64,000 nt of DNA, taken from Rubidibacter lacunae KORDI 51-2. Its GTDB lineage: Bacteria > Cyanobacteriota > Cyanobacteriia > Cyanobacteriales > Rubidibacteraceae. Below are positions 1 to 9,288 of the stretch, piece by piece. The stretch is taken from positions 1 to 64,000 of the forward strand of contig NZ_ASSJ01000055.1 of assembly GCF_000473895.1 (NCBI RefSeq), in the 5' to 3' direction. The position numbers were made by a program, and so were the translations under genes. The stretch's first letter is position 1. Each line of letters starts with the position of its first letter. The notes below the pieces were generated by a model. The model worked only from the letters and a program-made list of their open reading frames with translations. It did no database searches and was not told the DNA's origin.

Positions 1-187
1 GGCTGTGCGCTTGTTGCAGAATTAGCGGGGAAAAGTCAGGGCTAGCCGGGCGAATCAGCCACACCTTGGTGTATGCTTCATCGCCCTATACCGATATCTC
101 GGCTGGATCGGGCACCGGCGGAGACCAAGCCGAAATGTAGTCTGCACATCGCTGCTCCCAGAGGTTGCTAATAGGGGGCTCGGAAGA
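1..187. other. left edge, no gene recognised
   Basis: I see no supportable coding region, RNA gene or repeat here. The stretch ends at the terminal inverted repeat of the IS3-family element that begins at 188. Confidence 0.5.
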
Positions 188-217
188 TGTCAACCTTTTT
201 GGACACGTGAATTTTAG

Positions 218-1360
218 TTAATGTAGTTTTGCCACCTCCTTGGCTGCACTCAGGGTGGGGAAGTTAACACCCGTTTCGGTCTCGATGCTGCCGTCCTCTC
301 GATAGAGCGGGTTGATTGCCACCACTTGCGGCGGCAGTTTGATTCGCGGGCGCCCACCCACGAATCGTTCCGGATGCGCCTCGTATGCCGCGCTCATGAC
401 CGCCTCCCGTTGCGCAGCTAACTCTCGATAGCGCTGGGTGAACACCTGTGCTGGCGTGAACCCCTCCAAGGCACTGTGATGATGGCTGAAGTTGTACCAC
501 TCGAAGTAGTCTTGGCACCACTGCTCCGCATGCGCATAGTGCTCGAACCGTCCGGGGTAGTCGGGTTGATACTTCAGGGTTTTGAACTGGCTCTCACTGA
601 AGGGGTTGTCATTGCTCACTCTCGGCCGGCTATGACTGGCCGTTGCTCCCATCTCACCGATGACCTCGAGGAAGCGCCGGGCAATCATGGGCGAGCCGCG
701 GTCTTGGTGAATGGTCCGACCACCCAGCGCATGGGGATAGCGCGCCATCGCCTCGCGCATCAGTTGGTGCGACAGGGCGCTGTTCTCCTTGCACGACAGC
801 ATCCACGCCAAGGCGAAACGACTGAACAAATCGATAATCACGTACAGCGATAGGTAGACTCCCTTCTGGCTCAGCGCCAACTTGGTGATATCCCACGTCC
901 AGACCTGATTCGGGGCGGTTGCCACCAGTCTGGGCACGGCATGCTTCTGTGCCGGTCGCTGCTGACGCCGCTCGCCACTTTGCCCCTGCTCCCGCAGCAC
1001 ACGGTACATCGTGCTGACCAAGCAGAAATAGCGACCGCGCTCCAGCAGCTCCATGTACACCTGAGACGGAGGCTGGTCGCAAAACTCCTCGCTGTTGAGG
1101 GTTGCTAACACCTGCGCTCGCTCGCTCGAGCTCAAGGCACGGGGTTGTCGCGGTTTCGGAGCTTCATCACCTTGACCGGTTGGTGCGACCCTTGAGGTCG
1201 CTTTGCCGGCATAAAAACTGCTGCGGTTCAGGTCCAGATGCTGGCAGGCCAGGCTCAAAGGTAGCCGCTCGGGCTTGTGGTCGCGGAGTATCTTCATGCG
1301 TCGCCCTCGCTCTCCTGGTGCGCGAGCATCGCCAAGGCTTTTTTTTGTAGGGCTAGGCAA
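218..1360 (-). CDS. IS3-family transposase OrfB (DDE integrase domain)
   Basis: This is the catalytic half of the IS3 transposase, which cuts and joins element ends. The N-terminal 60-140 region resembles the HTH_21 segment of OrfB proteins. The rve/DDE core follows, with D157 (WTWDITKL), D220 (HQDRGS) and E256 (NPFSESQF) spaced as expected. The reading frame starts inside orfA, and OrfB is normally made as an OrfAB fusion by -1 frameshifting. An A8 run on the coding strand in the overlap puts the ribosome exactly into this frame. Its own ATG at 1360 sits just upstream of the slippery run, so independent initiation is less likely. The frame is uninterrupted at 380 codons, slightly longer than the roughly 280-300 residue core because it includes the overlap. 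Confidence 0.9.
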   Translation of the reverse strand: MPSPTKKSLGDARAPGERGRRMKILRDHKPERLPLSLACQHLDLNRSSFYAGKATSRVAPTGQGDEAPKPRQPRALSSSERAQVLATLNSEEFCDQPPSQVYMELLERGRYFCLVSTMYRVLREQGQSGERRQQRPAQKHAVPRLVATAPNQVWTWDITKLALSQKGVYLSLYVIIDLFSRFALAWMLSCKENSALSHQLMREAMARYPHALGGRTIHQDRGSPMIARRFLEVIGEMGATASHSRPRVSNDNPFSESQFKTLKYQPDYPGRFEHYAHAEQWCQDYFEWYNFSHHHSALEGFTPAQVFTQRYRELAAQREAVMSAAYEAHPERFVGGRPRIKLPPQVVAINPLYREDGSIETETGVNFPTLSAAKEVAKLH

Positions 1361-1716
1361 TCATCCTTGAGCTGGAGCTGATGCTCGAGTCGTTGAATCT
1401 TCTTCTCCAACGCGGCAATCTGGCGCTGCTCGCTGGTGAGTTGGGGTTTGGGACCTGGAGCTGTCTTGGACAGGGAGGCGATGCCGCCTTGCTCGCACTC
1501 GCGACGCCATTGCTGAATTTGGTTGTGGTAAAGCTTTTCGCGCCGCAGCAAACTCCCCAGTTCGCCGTGTTGGCAAGCGTTAGCTTCCTGGACAATCCGT
1601 AGCTTGTACTCGGCGCTGAAGGTGCGACGGGTCCGCTTCTCGAGGGCGGGCTCGGGTTTGACTTGGTTATCGGGCAGGGGGTCGGTGGCAGGCTTAGGCA
1701 TGATGGTGTTCTCCAA
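1294..1716 (-). CDS. IS3-family OrfA (HTH DNA-binding protein)
   Basis: This is the DNA-binding regulatory half of the IS3 transposase. Residues about 28-75 form the transposase_8 helix-turn-helix (FSAEYKLRIVQEA, then a second helix ending IQQWRREC). Residues about 95-125 form the leucine-zipper-like coiled coil (IAALEKKIQRLEHQLQ) used for multimerisation. It overlaps orfB by 67 bp. Near its C-terminus the codons read CAA AAA AAA GCC, the slippery stretch where ribosomes shift back by one nucleotide to produce OrfAB. An alternative 126-residue frame over the same DNA is a shadow. Confidence 0.88.
   Translation of the reverse strand: MENTIMPKPATDPLPDNQVKPEPALEKRTRRTFSAEYKLRIVQEANACQHGELGSLLRREKLYHNQIQQWRRECEQGGIASLSKTAPGPKPQLTSEQRQIAALEKKIQRLEHQLQLKDDCLALQKKALAMLAHQESEGDA
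1339..1346 (-). promoter_or_regulatory. programmed -1 ribosomal frameshift site (A8G)
   Basis: Eight T residues on the + strand give AAAAAAAAG on the coding strand inside the orfA/orfB overlap. Sliding back by one nucleotide here converts the orfA frame (Gln-Lys-Lys-Ala) into the orfB frame (Lys-Lys-Ser-Leu). This is the arrangement known for IS3-family elements. The function is inferred from position and family precedent. Confidence 0.7.
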
Positions 1717-1787
1717 GAGTAACCCGCCCTCAAATCTCTGTTATCTCTGCAAGTGTCTGTCTAGTCCCAGGTTGACACAGAGGGGGC

Positions 1788-1956
1788 TAGCCTGGATTAT
1801 TCACGAAGATTTTGACGAAGCCTCAAACCCTTGCTCTGACTAGGCTCCAATGTACTTCGTATAGAAACGCACTGTCATTGAGCGAAAAAGTCTGCAAGCC
1901 TTGCACGGCAAAAGGTTTAGGGTCTCCGCATAAGAGTTCATGAATAATCCAGGCTA
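1788..1956. repeat. inverted repeat pair, probable MITE or IS remnant
   Basis: Arms at 1788-1807 and 1937-1956 are inverted copies matching at 19 of 20 positions (TAGCCTGGATTATTCACGAA against TAGCCTGGATTATTCATGAA). They enclose about 130 bp. The pair starts 10 bp beyond the IS3 element. The small minus-strand ORF across it (1823-2038) resembles nothing I know and includes the arm itself. This looks like the ends of a deleted transposon. Confidence 0.6.
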
Positions 1957-3168
1957 GAGCATCAGTGACAAGATAAGCAATCTCGCGATTTGTCAAGCCC
2001 CATATATGGAGTATTGAAAGGACATTGCTCCCAAACATGCTCTAGAGCCCCAAATGCTGGACTCGTAAGTACATTTGATTGCTAGGCTTGGATACCTTGC
2101 ACAGCAGCATGTTCGGCATATCTGAAAAGTCCTTGACAAAGGGACTTCGGCCTTAACTTGTCACGGATGGGGCTAGAGAGACTCAACGCGCGCGCTAGCG
2201 CAAAGACCCAATCTTTCGGTGCGTATGTTCAAGCTCCGATAACGAGAGCGTTGAGCGTTTGCCTGCACGTAATGTGGGTGCCGGTGAGGTAATAGGGGGA
2301 GGTTAAAGTCAGCACCAGCAAGAGTTGAAATTTCTACCATGAAAGTTTTCAGCTCAGAACCTTATCTCAAGAAAGCGATAAAGCAACTTTCAAAATAAAA
2401 TTGTGGAGACAGCTCAACAAGGATTCAGGCTTCGTGGCTGGAACTTCAGTTCTATGGACTAAACCTATGTACTAAAGTCAAGCTCAAGCATCGCCTCAAA
2501 TGAAGAAATGTTTCAACGACTGGCATGCCTTGATGAATCTCAACTATAGTTAATAACTATCCAGTATATAACTTTGGAGTGACCATAATCTCTAACGCAT
2601 CCTTAAGATTGAGGGGTGTTAGTCAAACAATTCAGTCAGAGGTTGACTGCTAAGGGTATGCCCAGCTATATAAAAGTCATGCCAGACTTACAAGAGCACC
2701 TCGGTTAATTCGCTCAAGACCGAAGGTCGGCACGGTAGCAAGAGCAATTCAGCCGCTGATGCGCCACAATCCAGAAATTTTTTGAGGTGCCCACAAGAAG
2801 GTTTCCCAGGTTTTTTCTGTCGCTATAGAGCATGTACAAAAAAACATGTCACCTGACTCTTCAAACAACTTCTCAAACTTCTGTCCTTATCTAGCTCTCT
2901 TTCAGGACTTTAGAGAAAACAATAAAAAGTGGCCGTATCTTCTGAAGAAAATTGAAAAGTCGAACTATTTAGGACCTTTTCGGGCAGTTCCTTAGGGTAG
3001 AGCTAACACCCAGTCTTGGTTTGTTAAGAATAACTTGATAAATTGTAATATTGGGTTGTGCTGGACAACCCCGGCTTCAGTGAGTGGTGATAATTAGGTG
3101 GAGTTTTATTGGCACATACCACCCTGGGCGCAACTCTCCAGTTTGCAAATGGAAAGTAAAGAGAAACT
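1957..3168. other. AT-rich non-coding stretch
   Basis: About 1.2 kb without a convincing gene on either strand. It is AT-richer than the region right of 10.5 kb and contains no HIP1 octamer. I recognise no tRNA, riboswitch or CRISPR repeat. Confidence 0.5.
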
Positions 3169-3380
3169 GGTTGACTGACAAAACTTCTGAGAAAACCGCA
3201 TCGTGGGGGCTCCAGCTCCAGGAGGGCAGCACATCCAGAAGCATTTGCTGGCGGAGCTTCGGAGCTTCTTGGATCCTTCCCACAGCAGCCACTGCGATCA
3301 CGGAGATCTCCAGGCATGAGGTGAAAACCGCTCCTGGAGGGAGTCCTGGTGATTCCGGGCAGACTTTTGTCAGTCAATCA
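3169..3380. mobile_element. MITE-like inverted-repeat element (GACTGACA family)
   Basis: Left arm 3169-3197 begins GGTTGACTGACAAAACTTC. The right arm ending at 3380, reverse complemented, begins GATTGACTGACAAAAGTC. The left arm matches the ends of the decayed IS at 59495-59982 (GGCTGACTGACACATCTCTG), which suggests a non-autonomous derivative. The 212 bp interior is not coding. It lies just upstream of the four-gene cassette that starts at 3472. Confidence 0.55.
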
Positions 3381-3471
3381 GAAAGAGGGGTGGATATAAC
3401 AAACGAGGGTAGATAGTTGATTGCTCTACAACAAAGAGTTCAAGAGCTCAATCTTACATAGGGAATAGACC

Positions 3472-4458
3472 ATGAAAACCTTAGTCGAATATTTTCAAGA
3501 AGAAAGACAAGGACTTAAGAAAAAATTGAAGGAGGCATTAACGATTGAAAAAGTTGTGGAAATAGTCCGATATGAAATCAGCAAGCTTGCAGATATATCT
3601 GGTGATTATATTAACGGATTAACCCCTTTGCAAGGACGTGTTGCCATAGGGCAACTAACAGTGCTAAGCGTATCTCTTGAGCAGTTGGTTGTATTCAGAG
3701 AAAGTAGAGCATCAGAGTCCACAACGAAAAGAAATGAAGCTTCACCTTCACCATTCGGTAATGAAGAAAGCAAGGCAAGTATAGAGAGAGCTCTTGCAAG
3801 TACTTGGGGGAGCACTTTAGGAAGTACTGCTGCAACAGTCGGAACCGCATTTATAATAGGAACCGTGTCTAACTTTGCTATACCATTGTTGCTAGCTTCG
3901 GCAGCATTAGGGGGTGTGACTGTTGGGAGTATTGTAGAAATAGCTAAAGACCGTCAAAAAACTAGGCTATTAGACAAAAACAATGACCTAAAGATGGAAA
4001 CCCCAGCACTTGATTTAATGGATGTTGAACATCTATTAACAGAGTTAGAAAAGCAACTAAAAGGGATTGATCGAGACATTTCCAAGTATAGTGAACCAAA
4101 GCCACCACCAGAACCAACGATAGAAAATCATCGTGACATTTTAGAATTTCTGCAAAATCTTATGGGCGATGCTCATTTTGAGAAAAGCTCACTTCCTGGT
4201 TATACGCGTAAACGAATTGATCAGCTTCCAACAATTTTAAGGAAGTATCAGATCAGAGCTGAGTTTTTTGAATTAAATCAAGGAGAGAAGCATCCAACCC
4301 AAGAACAAGAAGAAATGTTTGAGTTTGAACCCAGTCTCGATCCAAATATTAAAGATTATGTCACTCTTGTTCCTGCTCTGGTCAAAGAGGAGAATATGTT
4401 ATCTCAAGGACGTGTCATCAAACCTGTCTCGAAAACAGTTGACAACAATGAGAGTTAG
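3472..4458 (+). CDS. GrpE-like C-terminal domain protein with membrane hairpin
   Basis: First gene of a four-gene + strand cassette; 328 residues. The N-terminus (1-75) is helical. Residues about 113-155 are a Gly/Ala/Ser-rich hydrophobic segment long enough for a membrane hairpin (seen as VGTAFIIGTVSNFAIPLLLA). A Lys/Glu-rich helix follows. Residues about 250-323 resemble the C-terminal beta domain of GrpE: a leucine-rich helix, then a hydrophobic-acidic strand leading to LDPN, then VTLVP, then LSQGRVIKP, compared with FDPN, V..VP and GYkLngRVlRPA in GrpE. The neighbour is an Hsp70-like ATPase, the natural partner of GrpE. Nucleotide-exchange activity and membrane location are inferences. 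No HIP1 site lies in the gene, which is AT-richer than the core genome and is probably transferred. Confidence 0.6.
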   Translation: MKTLVEYFQEERQGLKKKLKEALTIEKVVEIVRYEISKLADISGDYINGLTPLQGRVAIGQLTVLSVSLEQLVVFRESRASESTTKRNEASPSPFGNEESKASIERALASTWGSTLGSTAATVGTAFIIGTVSNFAIPLLLASAALGGVTVGSIVEIAKDRQKTRLLDKNNDLKMETPALDLMDVEHLLTELEKQLKGIDRDISKYSEPKPPPEPTIENHRDILEFLQNLMGDAHFEKSSLPGYTRKRIDQLPTILRKYQIRAEFFELNQGEKHPTQEQEEMFEFEPSLDPNIKDYVTLVPALVKEENMLSQGRVIKPVSKTVDNNES

Positions 4459-4550
4459 AATAAGTAAGTTGTAACGAATAGAACAAGCAAGATGTAACGA
4501 ATTAAAGAAGACAGTTCGTTTTGGATGTGAATAATCAAGAGGTATACATC

Positions 4551-6506
4551 ATGAGTGAAGAAAATATTGTCAAGGTCATAGGTTTTGATTTAGGGCATGG
4601 AGAGTTTTCATTGACAGAGGTTTCGATGCAATTGGGGCAAGAGCCGCAAACCATCGAAATCAACAATAAAGCTTCTCAAATTACTGCTGTCGGCAAAAAC
4701 AAGGATGGTAAGACAATAATTGGAAATAGTGCGATCATGCAAAGGGATATGCAAAGCTTTGATATTTGTTTTAAACAAAATCCTCTGACTAGCTCGGAGT
4801 CAAACAAAAGATCTATTCATGACTTTGTTAAAGCAGTCTACAAAAAGTTGATTGAGGGTCGATATGTTGAAGATCCTAGCAACACCTATTTCTTTGTTGG
4901 TTGTCCTTCAGGTTGGCAAGCAGAAGCAGTAAGAGATTATCAGATGATGATGATTGAAGCTATGCTTAAAAACGTGACTATAGTTAGAGAATCTCGTGCA
5001 GCTCTGATGCACGCTAAAGAAATCAAGAAAATTAGACCATCTGAATTGACCAAGTCGGTTCTAGTCATTGATATTGGCTCATCTACGACGGATTTTACTT
5101 GGGTAATAAACGAAAATGATAACCCCATAGACTATGGCAAAAATCTAGGGGCTTCGCTTATTGACAAAGCAATTTTTGAACGGACTCTAAATGCTCATGC
5201 TCAAAGAGCAGAGTTAGAGGTAATCTTTAAGCAATATCCTGTATACCTGCGTCGTTGTGAATTTGCTTGCCGTATTAATAAAGAAGTGTATTTTCAAAAT
5301 CCTGATGCTTATGCATATGGCGATACTGATGTTACAGCAGCTTATGAACATGTCCAACGTATGTACGAATTTATGCCAAAAGTCAATGGTCCAATAATGG
5401 AAGAAATACTTAATGAATCGATGCAAGAACTGGGAGGAAAAAGCTGGAAATCCACCTTCAGAGATCATTTGCGTGCAGTAAAACAAGAGTTAGAGTATCG
5501 ACAGATTGAGCCGAGTAAAATTCTGCTCACAGGTGGCGCCTCCAGAATGGACTTTATTACTACTATATGTGATAACATTTTTCCCGATTCACCTTGGATA
5601 AGAGATGTCGAACCTGAATTTGCTATTGCTAGAGGGCTAGCTCGTTGGGGGCGAATTGATATCAACACAAAAAGTTTTAGCAATGAAGCTAATCAAATCC
5701 TTGATCGCGATTTAAGTGGTATTGTGGAAAAACACATTGAAACCTTACTCGAAAATCAAGCAAAAAAAATAGCGGCTGGTGCTGTTAATAAAGGACTAAA
5801 ACCATTACTAATTCAATGGCGTGACAACGAAATTTCAACATTAGAAGAGCTTGAATCTAAAGTCAATCAAGAAATAGAAGACTGGTTAAATGGAGTTGAA
5901 GCAAGCGATATCATCACATCGGAACTAAATAATTGGTTACCCATTGTTAGCAAAGAAGTAGAAGATCGGCTTTCCGATCTATATGAGGAATATGCCCTCA
6001 GTAGAGCTGCCTTGGGCATAACTAAATTTCAACTTAACCCCAAAACTGAAGAAATCTCAAGCTCGATCTTTATTAAAGAGGCAGTTATTGATATCGATAC
6101 TCAAACATACACCCATGGAGTTGGGACTGGGGCTGCCCTAGGAGGAGCATTGGGAGCTATAGGTGGAGGTGGGGTTGTTGCTTTGATTACGGCAGAGATA
6201 CTTGCAGGACCTGTGGGATGGGCTGCTTTGGGTGTCGGTTTGCTTGGTGCAGCTTTGGGCGCAAGCGCAAATGCTAAAACAGTGACCCAAGTGACTAAAC
6301 AAGAAAGAAGAGATTTGTCTGAGCAAGATATTGACGAAGAGGTAAAGAAACAGAGAGAGCATTTATCTCAAGAACTTCAAAAAAGATTTAGCGTCGATTC
6401 AGAGCTAAAGAAACAGCTGCTGCAAAAAATGAGCCGGGTTCTAGAGGATGCCATAAAAGAAAAGGTGGATAAGGCTAGATTACTGATTGCTAGTGATGAT
6501 ATCTAG
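4551..6506 (+). CDS. Hsp70/actin-fold ATPase with C-terminal glycine-zipper hairpin
   Basis: Second gene of the cassette; 651 residues from the ATG at 4551, chosen because AAGAGGT sits about 7 bases upstream. A TTG ten codons earlier would also be open. The Hsp70/actin nucleotide-binding motifs are visible: phosphate-1 VIGFDLGHGE (about 9-18), phosphate-2 LVIDIGSSTTDF (about 171-182) and adenosine motif ILLTGGASRM (about 324-333), followed by PEFAIARGLARW. The canonical beta-sandwich substrate-binding domain is absent. Instead there are long charged helices (about 380-490), a Gly/Ala-rich hydrophobic hairpin (about 523-574) and a charged coiled-coil tail. It may be a membrane-tethered, non-canonical Hsp70. 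Downstream is a HerA-like ATPase. It is not a housekeeping DnaK. Confidence 0.8.
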   Translation: MSEENIVKVIGFDLGHGEFSLTEVSMQLGQEPQTIEINNKASQITAVGKNKDGKTIIGNSAIMQRDMQSFDICFKQNPLTSSESNKRSIHDFVKAVYKKLIEGRYVEDPSNTYFFVGCPSGWQAEAVRDYQMMMIEAMLKNVTIVRESRAALMHAKEIKKIRPSELTKSVLVIDIGSSTTDFTWVINENDNPIDYGKNLGASLIDKAIFERTLNAHAQRAELEVIFKQYPVYLRRCEFACRINKEVYFQNPDAYAYGDTDVTAAYEHVQRMYEFMPKVNGPIMEEILNESMQELGGKSWKSTFRDHLRAVKQELEYRQIEPSKILLTGGASRMDFITTICDNIFPDSPWIRDVEPEFAIARGLARWGRIDINTKSFSNEANQILDRDLSGIVEKHIETLLENQAKKIAAGAVNKGLKPLLIQWRDNEISTLEELESKVNQEIEDWLNGVEASDIITSELNNWLPIVSKEVEDRLSDLYEEYALSRAALGITKFQLNPKTEEISSSIFIKEAVIDIDTQTYTHGVGTGAALGGALGAIGGGGVVALITAEILAGPVGWAALGVGLLGAALGASANAKTVTQVTKQERRDLSEQDIDEEVKKQREHLSQELQKRFSVDSELKKQLLQKMSRVLEDAIKEKVDKARLLIASDDI

Positions 6507-6560
6507 ACCGCATCAAGCTCCCCACATTTCCATTCAACCAAACAGCATTAATTTAATGTA

Positions 6561-9269
6561 ATGATTGAAAGTGAGTTGTCTCCGCCTCAACTGGAACTAG
6601 CAATGGCAAATGCCATATCAATTTCTTTGCTATACACCTTGGGGCGGAAATATTTAGATATTCCATTAGATAAGGGCAAATATATTCGACCAGAATCGCC
6701 TCTAGCACGAAGCAGTGAAAGCTTTGATGGTATAGAGTTTTTACGGTTAGAAATGGTGGGTGACTCTAGTGATTCTTTATTCAATGACCCATTGATGGCT
6801 TTGCAAACAGCTTTAGCCTCTTGCCATCACCCCAAACATTGCACATTAATTTTTATTGTTTCTAGTGATGGAAATAATACTCACATTTACTTAGGTATTC
6901 GTCGTAGTGATCATACTGACTATCTAACCAAAGATTTCGTCAAGAATGTGGGTAATTTCCTGGAAGGAAATTGGTCTGGCACAAAGCTTGTTCCATGTTA
7001 TCCAGAAAGCTCAGAATTTCAAACTCGTATTATCAATCCTTTAAACAAAAACTTGAGGTATATTAATGCTTTAACAGGGATTCCTTCCCTGAAAGCAGGG
7101 GAAAATCCTGGTTATCCTCAAAGCTTGGATCGTTTGATTACTGGGTTACGTGGCTCACCGTTTATGTACATGATTGTAGCTGAGCCAATGGACCAAGGAG
7201 ATGTCAATCAGGCGATTCATCAACTCCGAGAATTAATGGGAAGAGTGCATTCTCTAAGTAAGGTTACTTCGAATGAAACCTTTTCTGAAAATATCTCCGA
7301 AGCCCTGGGAAGAACAGAAAGTTTTGGGAAATCAGTCGCTGATGGAATAAATTTCAATGAAGCTCAATCAGATCAAAAAATTAAGGATATCATTAATTTG
7401 GTCAGCGCTGGGACTCTTGCTGTCGGAGCATTCTTTCCTCCTGCCGAGTTACTGATTGAAGTAGGCTTAGGCGCTTTGCTCCTTAAGGATTTTACACCAA
7501 CGAAACAAAAATCTTCGGGGATGAGCTCAACAATTACTGATAGTTTTGGTGAAAGCCTCTCTACAACAACTACCTTGGGAAAAGGTTTGGCACGGGCTTT
7601 TGGTCGGGAGTATATCAATACTCATGCTGAGGCAGCAAAAAGAATAGTTGAGAGGTACTTGAATCGCTTTGAGGAATCTCGTGCCTTAGGGTGTTGGAAT
7701 GTAGGTATTTACTTGTTGGCTGAAGAGCCGAATGTTGCACAGCAAGGAGCTATCCAACTCAAAGCTTTACTGAGTGGTGAACAAAGCTTTTTTGAACCGA
7801 TCCGTGTTCACAATCTGAGCCCAGGAAATGGAGAGGGGTGGAGACATGCCGTTCGCAAAGCTTTGCAGGAGTTTTGCCAACCTAGTTTAACACTTGTAAC
7901 GCCTAATAATCAAACCCCCCTTGTCCATCCTCTCGGCACCCCTTTTAACCATCTAACAACACCACTGAATGTTAAAGAGTTGGCATTACTTGTTAACATC
8001 CCTCAACGAGAAATACCTGGTGTAAAAGTGATGGCTAGCGCTAGTTTTAGCCTCAATCCTCCAACTATCGAGGACAATGATATTATTTTGGGGTATTTAT
8101 TAGAAGGCGGCAAACAAACAGGTTTAAACTATGGCATTCCCAAAAAAACCTTGGCAAAGCATGGCTTGGTCACTGGAATTACTGGGAGCGGAAAAACAAG
8201 CACTTGCCAGAAGCTTTTGAGTGAGTTACACCAAGAAAAGATTCCTCTATTAGTTATCGAGCCTGCCAAAACAGAGTATGTTGACTGGGCAATGGAGCTA
8301 AACAAAACCTTGCCGCAAGAAAAACATATTGCAGTTTATATGCCTGGTGTTAAGACTTGGCGTGGCATTGTGCTAAAAGAACAACTGGTTCTTAACCCTT
8401 TTGATGTTGTCTGGCTGCATAATAATACTCCTCAGGTTCTACCTCACATTGATCGGCTAAAGTCTATTTTAAATGCTGCTTTTCCCATGCAGGAAGTCTT
8501 ACCTATCATTCTTGAAGAGCTGATATTTGATGCCTACAATCACCATGGATGGCTAGATGATGAGTTGCCGCCTCTTAGTACCTCTCGCCCAACCTTCAGT
8601 CAATTGCGAAATAAAGTAGGAGATGTTGTCAAAAGTTTGGGATATGAAACAAAAATAACTGCTAATCTCACTGCTGCTTTGACGGCCCGCATACAGAGTT
8701 TTCGTCGAGGATGGAAAAAGCAATTATTTGATCGGACTCCATCGACTAAATGGAACAAGATTTTTGATCGTCCAGCAATCATAAACCTTTCTCATCTGGG
8801 AGATGATGCTGACAAAGCCTTTACTATGGCAATTCTATTGAATTTCCTTTACGAATACCGCCAAGCTCAATATGAGTTAGGGATTAAACAGCAACCTCTC
8901 TTTCATTTAACAGTAATCGAAGAAGCTCATCGAATTCTATCAAATGTTAGGGCGAGTTCTTTAGAGCAAGCAAGCCCCCAAGGCAAAGTAGCTGAGATGT
9001 TTTCCAATATTCTTTCAGAAATCCGCGCATATGGTGAAGGGTTTCTGATCGTAGATCAAGTACCATCTCGACTTATTCCTGACGTTGTTAAAAACACTAA
9101 TCTTAAGATTGTCCACCGCTTAGTTGCTTCTGATGACCGAGATTCTATGAGTACTGCAATGGCACTAACTTTAGAACAAACAAACATAATAAATCGCTTG
9201 CGTCCAGGACAATCAATCATCTATGGAGAACAAGACGACTTGGCAGCTTGGGTGCAAATATCTAAGTGA
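6561..9269 (+). CDS. HerA/FtsK-like ATPase (DUF87-type) with N-terminal extension
   Basis: Third gene of the cassette; 902 residues. The C-terminal third is a RecA-fold motor of the HerA/FtsK/VirB4 clade: Walker A GITGSGKT (539-546), the following strand VIEPAKTEY (565-573), Walker B LTVIEEAH (783-790), sensor-like IVDQVPSRL and the arginine-finger strand NTNLKIVHRL (845-854). Such ATPases form hexamers that pump or remodel DNA, or act as motors in defence systems. The first 500 residues match nothing I can name. They contain a hydrophobic segment at about 278-308 (LVSAGTLAVGAFF and VGLGALLL), the third such segment in three consecutive proteins. DNA binding and any nuclease partner are not visible. 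Confidence 0.8.
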   Translation: MIESELSPPQLELAMANAISISLLYTLGRKYLDIPLDKGKYIRPESPLARSSESFDGIEFLRLEMVGDSSDSLFNDPLMALQTALASCHHPKHCTLIFIVSSDGNNTHIYLGIRRSDHTDYLTKDFVKNVGNFLEGNWSGTKLVPCYPESSEFQTRIINPLNKNLRYINALTGIPSLKAGENPGYPQSLDRLITGLRGSPFMYMIVAEPMDQGDVNQAIHQLRELMGRVHSLSKVTSNETFSENISEALGRTESFGKSVADGINFNEAQSDQKIKDIINLVSAGTLAVGAFFPPAELLIEVGLGALLLKDFTPTKQKSSGMSSTITDSFGESLSTTTTLGKGLARAFGREYINTHAEAAKRIVERYLNRFEESRALGCWNVGIYLLAEEPNVAQQGAIQLKALLSGEQSFFEPIRVHNLSPGNGEGWRHAVRKALQEFCQPSLTLVTPNNQTPLVHPLGTPFNHLTTPLNVKELALLVNIPQREIPGVKVMASASFSLNPPTIEDNDIILGYLLEGGKQTGLNYGIPKKTLAKHGLVTGITGSGKTSTCQKLLSELHQEKIPLLVIEPAKTEYVDWAMELNKTLPQEKHIAVYMPGVKTWRGIVLKEQLVLNPFDVVWLHNNTPQVLPHIDRLKSILNAAFPMQEVLPIILEELIFDAYNHHGWLDDELPPLSTSRPTFSQLRNKVGDVVKSLGYETKITANLTAALTARIQSFRRGWKKQLFDRTPSTKWNKIFDRPAIINLSHLGDDADKAFTMAILLNFLYEYRQAQYELGIKQQPLFHLTVIEEAHRILSNVRASSLEQASPQGKVAEMFSNILSEIRAYGEGFLIVDQVPSRLIPDVVKNTNLKIVHRLVASDDRDSMSTAMALTLEQTNIINRLRPGQSIIYGEQDDLAAWVQISK

Positions 9270-9288
9270 TTTTTCTGTTTGTTATTGA

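Larger units (their letters stand above)
188..1777 (-). mobile_element. IS3-family insertion sequence, apparently intact
   Basis: The element carries two overlapping minus-strand frames, orfA and orfB, between imperfect terminal inverted repeats. The left end reads TGTCAACCTTTTTGGACA and the right end, reverse complemented, reads TGTCAACCTGGGACTAGACA. The exact ends are uncertain: a shortened second copy at 9976-10227 shares a further 7 bp on the left and 9 bp on the right, and the octamer AGGGGGCT occurs on both sides here and could be a target duplication. Both frames are open and the DDE triad is present, so the element may still be active. Confidence 0.85.

Noticed and set aside
476-853. 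ORF on the + strand across the transposase
   Set aside because: It is the reverse-strand shadow of the intact DDE transposase.
1823-2038. 71-codon minus-strand ORF after the IS3 element
   Set aside because: It runs through the inverted-repeat arm and has no recognisable content; more likely a transposon remnant.
4551-6506. Housekeeping DnaK
   Set aside because: No substrate-binding beta domain, a C-terminal membrane hairpin instead, and neighbours are not dnaJ or the housekeeping grpE.
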